Source: Hydrangea macrophylla
Lineage: Eukaryota; Streptophyta; Magnoliopsida; Cornales; Hydrangeaceae
Length of the DNA stretch: 64,000 nucleotides
NCBI GenBank assembly: GCA_033977485.1
Contig: CM066988.1
Location: forward strand, 139,941,359 to 140,005,358
Direction of reading: 5' to 3'
Shown one piece after another: positions 56,084 to 64,000 of this stretch. Numbering within the stretch: the first letter of the stretch is position 1; each line of letters starts with the position of its first letter. Below the pieces are notes generated by a model. That model worked only from the letters and a program-made list of their open reading frames with translations. It had not been told where the DNA came from and did no database searches. A program made the position numbers and the translations under genes.

Positions 56084-57801
56084 CTCCCTCCGTCTTATTT
56101 TATGTGTCCATCTTGTAGAATTCAACTATTTAAAGAGATAAAAAGAAGGGTTAATTGCAAAAACACCCCCTCAACTATGACCCGTTTTTGAGTACACCAC
56201 CTGATTTAAAAAAGTGAACAACTTCACCCCCCTCAACTATCAAAAATTATTTAGTCTCAAACGCCGTTAACGAAAGTAATGAAATGACGCATATACCCTT
56301 GGCTGAATTGCAAAAACACCCCCTCAACTATGACCCATTTTCGAGTACACCCCCTGATCTAAAAAAAGTGAATAACTTCACCCCATTCCCCTCCCTCCCT
56401 CCCTCCCTCCCTCTCTCTCTCTCTGCAACTTCTCTCTCTAAATTATAAGGTCCCAATTAAAAAGATATATATATATATATATATATGTGTAATATGTTGG
56501 TCCAAAAAATCTACCCCACAATTTAGAGAAAATAACTACATATAAAACATTGGTCCAACTGTAATCCAACACACCCTAAACATTTGTCCCAACTCATTTA
56601 CATCTCATCTCTTAGTTTAGTCTACACAAATTGTTTTACCATCATTCCAAACTTTACAAATTTCAATCAACTATCAACCCTTATTACTGTTAGGCTTTAT
56701 TTGGTTCATGGATTTAGTGAGGGAGAGAAAAGAAGAAATGAAATCGAAAAAGAAAATTAATTCTCAGGTATTTTCCCTTCTATTTCATCCATGATTAATA
56801 ATATCGAAAACTAATAATATTTAAATATGAGTAACGCTGTGTTTATCAAATTTTGTATCCCAGGTGGTTCTCAAACACGTGGTAGTAGGCCCACCTGATT
56901 TTGATTGGAGGATGCTGAAGTCGTTCCACCATTATTGAAGTTGGTCCTGCCGTCATATGTATTTGGAAACCATTTGAGATACAAAATTTGGAAAGCATAG
57001 CATTACTCTTTCCTTGTAATTAAGCCAATGTATTACATATAATAAGGTTTTTTGGGTCTATTTGTAATTAAGCCAATATATTACATATAATAAGGTTTTT
57101 TTTTTTTTTTGGGATAATGAAGTATAATTGGACCAACATCTTACATATAAAATCATTTTCTTTTAGCCTAACTGATATTTTTTGGAGGGCTATATAACAA
57201 GTTTACTTATTTTAAGGTGGCAAAGCTTAATAAAATTTAAAAATTTTCTAAAATACACATGTAAAAGTGTAATTTTTCAAAAACCAAGGCCACCCCCCCC
57301 TCCTTCCGCCACTAGTCGTGGTGGTGTGGGGCAAGGGAATGAGAGAGAGAGGGAGAGGGAGAGGGGAGAGTGAGAAATCAGGGTAGACTGTAAAGAGAGA
57401 TCAAACTCATTTTGGACACAAAGGGTAAAAGTGTCCATTTTTGCTCTCACGTGATGGGCACATGCCCATTTTCATTTGCAAACAAACGGAGGGGGTCAAC
57501 TTGTCCAATAAAACAAACGGAGGGGGTCAATTTGTCGGAAAAAAAGTTCAGGGGAGCGAGTTGAAAACGGGTCATAGTTGAGGGGGTGTTTTTGAAATTA
57601 ACCCTAAAAAGAATCTACACCTACTTTCCACAATTGCCCATAATCATTGCACTTCCTTTTTTTATTTTGTTTTGGTGTTGATTGCAAGGAATAGTAGTTT
57701 GGAAAACTAAGCAAAATTTGCATACTAGTTAAGGAAAGTGGATAATAATTTTTGGACATCCCAAAAAGGAAAGATTGACACATAAAATGGAACGGAGGGA
57801 G
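56084..57801. mobile_element. Stowaway-type (Tc1/mariner) MITE, split by a MULE
   Basis: Termini CTCCCTCCGTCTTATTTTAT (56084) and ATAAAATGGAACGGAGGGAG (57801) are inverted repeats flanked by TA dinucleotides. CTCCCTCCGTC is the Stowaway signature. Without the nested MULE and one target duplication it is about 250 bp, a normal Stowaway size, and non-coding. Confidence 0.9.
56148..57604. mobile_element. Non-autonomous MULE inside the Stowaway MITE
   Basis: 1457 bp with termini GGGTTAATTGCAAAAACACC and GGTGTTTTTGAAATTAACCC. They are flanked by the perfect 9-bp duplication TAAAAAGAA (56139-56147, 57605-57613), as expected for Mutator-like elements. Near each end the terminal sequence is partly duplicated (CACCCCCTCAACTATGACCC twice on the left; AAACGGAGGGGGTCAA twice on the right). 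The interior has CT/GA microsatellites and a tandem TAATTAAGCCAAT-ATTACATATAATAAGG repeat. No transposase is present. Confidence 0.9.
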
Positions 57802-57803
57802 TA

Positions 57804-58387
57804 CAAATTGTGAAAAGAGTTGTGCAATTAATTATATCTCTAGCATTATTGTATGGGTAAAAAACTAACTCAATAAAGCAAGAAATTAGTCATCGATAGT
57901 CATACTCACCAAGTCACCATGTTTGTTGCAGCTTAATTAGACGATTGTAGCTTTAGAATTCATAATAAACTGTGAACTTATGTGATATAACTTTTTAGTA
58001 GTAGTGGTGTTTAATAACATAGGCTGACAAATAACTTATTTGTTGTGTAATTTTTCAAAATATGTTAAAAATAAATTAAAAAAAAAATCATAGAAAAAAA
58101 TCATAGAGTTTTTAAATAAATGGGAGATTTAATTTAGTTGGGGTAATTTGTGTCAATAGAAAAAATAAATATAGGATAAGGTTGTCTAATTAAAAATGCA
58201 TTAAATGATAAATAAAGTATAAGTTGGAAAAAAACACGTCAAACCTAACTTCAAATAGGTTGACTTTTGAATTTTAAATAAGTAAAAAAAAAACTATATG
58301 TTTACAATAAATTTTGGTGTGGTGTGCGTCGGGCGTGCTGGAGTCCGTGTGGACTCAAGAAAAGTTGTGAACTCACTCTGATTTCTA
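57804..58387. other. Spacer; possible remnant of a copia internal region at the right end
   Basis: Mostly AT-rich with no gene. At 58374-58387 CACTCTGATTTCTA reads in reverse as TAGAAATCAGAGTG, a worn version of the initiator-Met primer site. It adjoins the LTR fragment that begins at 58388. Confidence 0.4.
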
Positions 58388-58804
58388 TGTTGGGCGATTT
58401 GTTAAAATATTAACAAAATGCAAGTTTTTACTCTACTCTGATGCAAGTAAGTAAATACAAATAACAGAAAGAAAAGGGAATTAATTTAGAGTTTCAGAAT
58501 ACCTCTACCATCATCATCTTCTCCATTGATTGAAAGAAAAGTAATTATTACAAACACTCAAAGAACAATGAGAACTCACAAATCACTCAAGAACAAAAGT
58601 AGAATTGTTATGAGGAGAAACTACAGTCTGCTTAGAGCAGAAGTGACGTGTGTGTTAGCCCCTTTCAAATGTTGCACACCCTGCCCTATTTATAGACTTT
58701 GATAGAGAGGAACTCTTCAAGTTAGTGGGGTTAGTGGGTGGTGATTCCTGATTTCCAGCCATGAACAAGTTACTGCACCCATTTCTTTACCCCACGATTA
58801 TCCA
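58388..58804 (-). mobile_element. Copia LTR fragment (Tork-like), minus strand
   Basis: Read on the minus strand, this has a CTATAAATAGGGCAG TATA box (near 58683-58697), a leader-like region ending ATCGCCCAACA at 58388, and a primer-site-like sequence beyond. It is the 3' part of an LTR with U3 continuing to about 58804, where the SIRE-like element begins. Its internal region is missing or unrecognisable. Confidence 0.5.
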
Positions 58805-60301
58805 TGATGAAGGAAAAAATGGTTTAAAGTTAGATTTTAAACGCGCAGCGGAAATAGGTTAAGTTATAAAACTTTTGGCATTCCAGGATCTACTACTCGT
58901 CAATTCCATAGATGCGTACAAGGGGTGCAAGAATTATACCTTAGTGTCTTGAACCCAATTCTGAAACTTTAACTTCCAGCAGCCTCCACTAGATGATCTT
59001 CACCCTTATGACTCCTGCGGATGCCTGCCGGAAAGACTAGGGTTGGTGGGAACCCTAATACAGAGGATAGGAAGGTTTTGGGAAGACTATGATAGTTTCT
59101 GCAGCTTCTGCGTATAAAAACGACGATCACTTACTTCCAGTTGCAGCTGCCCTATTTATAGATTTCCAGAACCGACCTAGACTTCGAGCGATCGAAGTGG
59201 CTTCGATCGATCGAACATTCGATCGATCGAACCATCTTCGATCGATCGAACCTGTAGACTTCAATCGATCGAACTATCTTCGATCGATCGAACCTGTCTA
59301 GACATCATCCTCATTTGCATTTCCAAGCATCCTAGCGGAGCTAAGAGTGGGACCTCCTAGGCTCTTTATTGTTGGCTCAGACCAGTTTGTTAATTACCAT
59401 GACCAAACTCTTTGATCAGCAAACTAACTAACTGGTCAGTTAACGTTTATTCCACTATAAAACGATAACTGAACTCCAACGCAAAAGAACATATCCGAAG
59501 CGATAACTAGACTTGTATGGTGTACTAATGTTCCTCTACCGTCAGCATTCGTAATCATATTCAGGTAGTCGGATAACTGTTACTGTCAACCTGAATCATG
59601 ATTACTTCTTGTATTCCTTGAGTCCCATTCACTACTCATGATTACCAAACATGTTGATAACTCTTATCAACAAGACTGCAGTACTCAGTAATCAACTTGG
59701 TGACATTCTCAAGGGAATGCTTACTCTGTATCAGAGGGTAGATTCTATCTTGACAATATATGTTCACAACCCTATGGACATGACATACCCAAGATACTCA
59801 GGTGTTGATCTTCTATAGACCTCACTGATTGGTAAGTCAAAGCAGCCATATCCATAGTCTGTGTTCATAATCATCTCAAGATTGAGAACACATACCTTAT
59901 ACAAGTTATGAGTTCCTATTGACAGTTGACAGCCTTAAGCGTCAATAGGAAAGCTCAGGTCCGTCAATGCACTATAAGCACTAGCATATCAACTAAGAGC
60001 TACACTCTAGTGATTGAGATTAATCACTCCATCCAATGGTAGTTAATTATGCTACAGTGTAGACTTGATGAGGTATCCAGTCTTATCATCCACTGTGACA
60101 TATTCTAAGTATCAAAGAATAGTAATTCGTATCTCACTTGTGTGTATCTCATACACACACGAATTGCTTACTATGATACTTAAGGACAAAACAATCATCT
60201 CATGAAAGAAACATACACAATGAAACGTAAAGCTGATATCCATATATTATAATGCTAATGTCTCATACATAAAGTAATGGTTTGAGGGCACAAACCCAAC
60301 A
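58805..60301 (-). repeat. 3' LTR of a SIRE-like copia element, minus strand
   Basis: On the minus strand it begins TGTTGGGTTTGTGCCCTC (right end 60301), directly after the purine tract GTGGGAGTT (60302-60310 in reverse). It has a TATAAATAGG box (59151-59160) and a palindrome array just upstream. The left end is near 58805 or 58808 and is approximate. Long LTR and sequence style fit the SIRE/Maximus group. Confidence 0.7.
59183..59294. promoter_or_regulatory. TTCGATCGATCGAA array upstream of the SIRE-like TATA box
   Basis: Four exact TTCGATCGATCGAA palindromes and two variants (TTCGAGCGATCGAA, TTCAATCGATCGAA) occupy 20 to 135 bp upstream of the TATA box in LTR orientation. The motif is the same as in the unrelated Athila element. 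Confidence 0.7.
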
Positions 60302-60316
60302 AACTCCCACTTGCAC

Positions 60317-60742
60317 TCACAACCATTCAGAACTACATCTAAGACCTAGACTATCTAGATGATGATCAAAGACCTTCTGGGGTAAGGCCTTTGTAAACGG
60401 ATCAGCAAGATTGTCAGCGGTGGCAATCTTGGTGACAGTCACATCTCCACGTTGAACAATATCTCGAATAAGATGATATTTCCGCTCTACGTGCTTTCCC
60501 TTTCCGTGGTTCCTTGGCTCCTTGGACTGAGCCACTGCCCCACTATTATCACAATAAAGCGTAATAGGCGACAGCGACGCTGGTACCACCTCGAGTTCCA
60601 TGAGGAACTTCTTGAGCCAAACAGCTTCCTTTGCGGCTTCACAAGCAGCCACATACTCAGCTTCTGTAGTTGAGTCTGCAATGCATTTCTGCTTAATGCT
60701 CCTCCAACTAACAGCACCACCTCCCAAGGTAAAGAGATGTCC
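60317..60742 (-). pseudogene. SIRE-like copia RNase H, C-terminal part
   Basis: Minus-strand remnant starting at TGHLFTLGGGAVSW, with STTEAEY, LYCDNSGAV and the end HHLDSLG. Two catalytic acidic residues (Glu of TEAEY, Asp of CDNS) are visible. It is cut at 60742 by the Tekay LTR, so sequence further right that stays open is LTR and not copia. The rest of pol lies beyond the inserted chromovirus, outside the window. The stop at 60317 is followed by the purine tract and LTR. Confidence 0.85.
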
Positions 60743-61412
60743 TGTCCGCCCCGGAGCAGCATAAATAGAGAAAAATAAATTTCCTTTATGGGTCCATAAG
60801 GAATGACAGGTGAAAGTCACTAATAATCCACACCACGCAGTACTAGTCCAAAAGAAAAGCAACAGTAATCAACTGAAAATAGCACACAGTGCTAACTATT
60901 ACAAAATATCAGAGTATGGTCCACAGGATCACAACAGGTCTGAAGACAACAAATGCCCAAGTACCCGTTAACAAAAGATTTAACAGAACAACTGAAATTA
61001 AATCTAATTATAACATCTTCAGTCTTCAACTGGCATAAGGATAATCCTTCCTGGCGTAACCATCATCGGTGGGGCCTTCCTCTGGATAACACTCATCAGT
61101 GTACTGGTCATTACCTGTAAAACAAGGGGCAGGATATTCTGGACGGGGAATGTCCAGGCAATAAAAGGCCGTCAGCTTACTGAGAGCTGAGTGAGCATAA
61201 ACTAACGAAGTACCAGTTATCTGAAATAAACACAAGCTTATGAAAACACGAGTTAACATCTTATTATAAAAAAATAACATTACCTTGTTCCTCTATTCAT
61301 TCTTGTAAACCGACCCTTATCGTCTTGTTACTCAAATACCGAACTCAACATATTCTGATCTTCATGAACAGACTCAATCGTTTAACTCTAGGGATACACC
61401 CTTATTCTGTCC

Positions 61413-61722
61413 ATCGCTTTTAAGAGCAATGGTCCTGCTCACCGCATGTCATGGACTTCACGTCAGTCTGTCCCCAGCTTTTAAGAACAATGGTCCTGTT
61501 CACCGCATTTCAGGGATATAACGTTTCGAACAAGGCATATCAATCTATTGCCACGACTTAACGTCATCTACTAATGATCCCAGCTCACCGCTTTTAAGAA
61601 CCATGGTCCGGTTCACCGCTTTTAAGAGCATATCACAGATCATCCAGTCTATCTTAAGACTTCTTGGTCCAGCTCACCGCTTTTAAGAACCATGGTCCGG
61701 TTCACCGCTTTTAAGAGCATAT
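61413..61722. repeat. Degenerate tandem repeats in the Tekay LTR
   Basis: CACCGCTTTTAAGA(A/G)C followed by AATGGTCC or CATATCA recurs at least seven times. Unit lengths alternate around 40-60 bp. It resembles in kind, though not in sequence, the repeat segments of the other Tekay LTRs here. Confidence 0.7.
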
Positions 61723-62038
61723 CATGACCAATCGTCCATCCACGTACCATTCCCAGAACTTACCAAACCTACTTACGTTCCATTCTACATCGACACATGA
61801 CAATTCCCAATGTGGCCTGACTACTCGGATTAAAAGAAAGCGGACATCAAACTCATATCAGAATCAACACGTCACCCATGTCTTCATATTCTTTTTATTC
61901 ATTATCCATTAATCTTTGGTGTCACATTACTCCTGTCTACCCTACCCCATAGTCGCATAAGGGAAATTCCAAATCAGGAATCGAACAACTAAACCTCTTA
62001 TATAATAAACAGGCAAAGGAAACCATGTTCTGATCATG

Positions 62039-62249
62039 TCAATCGATTGGAACAGAGGTTCAATCGATTGGTATCAAAATCATGTCAATCGATTGGGATA
62101 ATGTCAATCGATTGGAATCTGAAAAGTGTCAATCGATTGAAATTCTATTCAATCGATTGGGATCTGAAAAATGTCAATCGATTGAAATTCTATTCAATCG
62201 ATTGGGATACAACTGATGTCAATCGATTGAGATTATGTCAATCGATTGG
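62039..62249. repeat. CAATCGATTG array, downstream of the TATA box
   Basis: Ten copies of CAATCGATTG (the first at the window line start lacks only flanking context) occur in about 210 bp, mostly as GTCAATCGATTGG. They are spaced roughly 10-20 bp apart, with local duplications such as GATCTGAAAA. Confidence 0.85.
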
Positions 62250-62726
62250 TACTACGTCTTCTCCAGTAGATTGTAAAAACAGCATATATAAACGTGCACT
62301 ACATGCATGTAACTTATCTAAACATCATAATAACTTGAATAAACATCACATAAAGGGACCAAGTGAGTTAGAACTCACCTAGGGTGCGTTTGGATGTGTT
62401 TAAGTTTGAAAACTTCAAACTCTTTCTCTTTCTCCTCTTCTCTGTCCAGCCCTCTCTCTGTCTCCTCCTTTCTTCTTTCTTCTTCTGCTTCTTCTCCTCC
62501 CTCCCAGCTGCCACGGGCAGTGAGTGTGTGTATGGAGTGTGTATATATGTATAGATATGGATATATATATATATATGTATGTATATATATCTCACAAGAG
62601 GTATGTATATTTCTCTCCCAAGGTCTGAAAACAGCCCCAAGGCCATGAAATGAAACATATATATAGACATAAGGGAGTGCCACACGTTTAAAGCTGAAGG
62701 AAAGAAGAAAACATTTCTCAGGTTAT

Positions 62727-62930
62727 GTCAATCGATTGAGACACCAGTCAATCGATTGGCAACAGATATTTGTAGTCAATCGATTGGAAACAATGTCAAT
62801 CGATTGGGAATGTTGACACGTAATCACTTTTAGTCGGTTGAATGTAAATCGATTGGGATAACTTATCAATCGATTGGTATCAGAAAAGTGTCAATCGATT
62901 GGGAATATGTCAATCGATTGGTATCCAAAA
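62727..62930. promoter_or_regulatory. CAATCGATTG array, upstream of the TATA box
   Basis: Seven exact sites and one variant (AAATCGATTG) lie about 60-270 bp upstream of the TATA motif in LTR orientation. Dense dyad sites at this position suggest a promoter role, which is inference. Confidence 0.65.
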
Positions 62931-63065
62931 TCACCAAAAAGAATGGAAAGTTTATACGAGTATAGAAATGAAATACCGGGTCTTATTAATATACCGAAAT
63001 ACAGGGTATTACATCATCCACCACTCAACAAAAGATTTCGTCCTCGAAATCAAAAGCAACCAGGT

Positions 63066-64000
63066 CTAAAACAAAAATGAAAACTTCTCGCGCATCTCTG
63101 ACTCTAGTTCCCACGAAGCTTCTCCTTCATCGTGATGTTTCCACTGAATCTTGACTAACGGAATCTCCTTGTTCCTGAGTTTCTTGATTCCTCGATCTAG
63201 AATGCGAACAGGTCCTTCATTGAACGTAACGTCGCTGTTGACTTCGATATCCTGAAAGTTGATCTCGTGCGTTGGGTTGTGAACACACTTCCTCAGCATA
63301 CTGATATGAAAAACGTTGTGTACTCCTGACATCTTTGGTGGCAACGCAAGGCGATAAGCAACTTTTCCAACACGCTCCAGAATCTCGAATGGTCCGATAA
63401 AACGTGGCGATAATTTGCCCCTTTTCTGACCAAATCTGACGATTCCTCGAACAGGTGAAACCTTGAGTAATACGTGATCTCCAACGGCAAACTCCAAGTC
63501 TTTGCGTCGCTTGTCAGCATAACTCTTGTATCTGGTCTGGGCTGTTTCCATCTTCTCACGTACGACTTGAATCTTCTTGCTGGTTTCTCGTACCATCTCT
63601 GGCCCAAGAAGTTGACTATCTCTGACTTCGGTCCAACATAGCGGCGATCGGCAAGGTCTTCCGTACAAAGCTTCAAATGGCGCCATATCTATGCTCGAAT
63701 GATAACTATTATTATAGGCGAACTCAATCAGAGGTAAGTGCATCTCCCAAGAACTCTCAAAATCAATGACACAAGCTCGTAACATATCTTCCATCACTTG
63801 ATTTACTCGTTCCGTCTGTCCATCTGTCTGCGGATGAAAAGCTGAACTCAAGTTCAATGTCGTTCCCATTGCTGTCTGGAGACTCTTCCAAAATTCTGCA
63901 GTAAAGCGCGAATCTCGGTCTGACACAATAGATACAGGCACTCCATGTAATCGTACAATGTGTTGTAGATACATTCGGCTCAAACGTTCTACTGAGTATG
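63066..64000 (-). CDS. Tekay pol, C-terminal part (integrase core and chromodomain), partial
   Basis: Minus-strand frame, open to the window edge (last full codon 63997-63999), so the true start is outside. It includes VSDRDSRFTAEFW with the second integrase Asp, FHPQTDGQTERVNQ with the catalytic Glu, the conserved PFEALYGRPCRSPLCW, and a GPFEILERVGKVAYRLALP integrase C-terminal module. It ends with a chromodomain of Tekay type (ILDRGIKKLRN, WKHHDEGEASWELE). Chromodomains in this lineage are thought to steer integration to heterochromatin. No lesions were seen in the visible part. The stop is at 63066, 53 bases before the 3' LTR. Confidence 0.92.
   Translation of the reverse strand, partial: YSVERLSRMYLQHIVRLHGVPVSIVSDRDSRFTAEFWKSLQTAMGTTLNLSSAFHPQTDGQTERVNQVMEDMLRACVIDFESSWEMHLPLIEFAYNNSYHSSIDMAPFEALYGRPCRSPLCWTEVRDSQLLGPEMVRETSKKIQVVREKMETAQTRYKSYADKRRKDLEFAVGDHVLLKVSPVRGIVRFGQKRGKLSPRFIGPFEILERVGKVAYRLALPPKMSGVHNVFHISMLRKCVHNPTHEINFQDIEVNSDVTFNEGPVRILDRGIKKLRNKEIPLVKIQWKHHDEGEASWELESEMREKFSFLF

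Larger units (their letters stand above)
60743..63013 (-). repeat. 3' LTR of the Tekay chromovirus
   Basis: On the minus strand it begins TGTAATACCCTG (63013) and ends GGGGCGGACA (60743), 2271 bp. A TATA motif (CTATATATATG) lies at about 62657-62667. CAATCGATTG arrays lie upstream (62727-62930) and downstream (62039-62249) of the TATA motif. Degenerate repeats lie at 61413-61722. The left end is set by where copia RNase H homology stops. Confidence 0.8.
60743..64000 (-). mobile_element. Tekay/Del chromovirus (Ty3/gypsy), minus strand, cut by the window edge
   Basis: The visible part is the end of pol with a chromodomain, a short untranslated segment with TTTCGAGGACGAAAT (about 63038-63052 in reverse), and the 3' LTR. 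It is inserted in the SIRE-like RNase H. The other half, its 5' LTR and the second target duplication are beyond 64000. Confidence 0.88.

Noticed and set aside
62039..62249. CRISPR-like repeat-spacer pattern
   Set aside because: Repeats are only about 10 bp and palindromic, spacers are short and partly duplicated, and the DNA is plant retrotransposon LTR. The other palindrome arrays fail for the same reasons.

Overview
This window is repeat-dense plant nuclear DNA, most likely pericentromeric or other heterochromatin of a eudicot. The evidence is the set of plant LTR-retrotransposon lineages (Ty1/copia Ale- and SIRE-like; Ty3/gypsy Tat, Athila and Tekay/Del chromovirus), plant MITEs, AT-rich spacers and the lack of any convincing complete host gene. 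About 85% of the 64 kb can be assigned to mobile elements. The species cannot be named from the sequence.

Layout. 1-2141: AT-rich spacer with small MITE-like inverted repeats and a tRNA-derived SINE-like unit. 2147-23323: an Ale/Retrofit-like copia element with 198-bp LTRs and TSD GAGCA. Its gag-pol is decayed, and its RNase H is split by a 16.5-kb Tat element (6374-22854, TSD CATAT). The Tat element has one intact 2615-residue gag-pol ORF and a broken antisense plant-mobile-domain gene. 23329-33577: degenerate tandem repeats, two Tekay-type solo LTRs (24269-26373, TSD GTACA; 27186-30098, TSD TTAAT) and a hAT-type MITE inside an older inverted repeat. 33578-54482: a four-part nest. An outer solo LTR (TSD CAGCC/CGGCC) holds two further solo LTRs (34677-51435, TSD ATAAT; 51593-53748, TSD ATTAT), and the first of these holds a very young, apparently complete Athila element (36054-50679, TSD TTTTC). 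56084-57801: a Stowaway-type MITE interrupted by a MULE with a 9-bp TSD. 58388-64000, minus strand: a Tork-like copia LTR fragment interrupted by a SIRE-like copia 3' end, which is interrupted by a Tekay chromovirus running off the right edge.

How the parts work together. The elements are independent parasites related by insertion order. Two look recently active. The Athila LTRs show one substitution in 1661 bp, and the Tat LTRs differ mainly in microsatellite length. The Athila element has a retrovirus-like layout: a splice donor after the PBS, gag-pol, then three downstream ORFs, each with a 3' splice site 6-10 nt before its ATG.

Most unusual signals. (1) An about 70-nt two-hairpin RNA-like module, present twice in each Tat LTR and three times after pol, with compensatory changes in both stems. 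(2) A tandem pair of long tri-loop hairpins in the Tat LTR, also with a compensatory change. (3) Arrays of short CG-centred palindromes (CAGTCGACTG, TTCGATCGATCGAA, CAATCGATTG and a GC-rich relative) in unrelated copia and gypsy LTRs. In three families an array lies just upstream of the TATA box.
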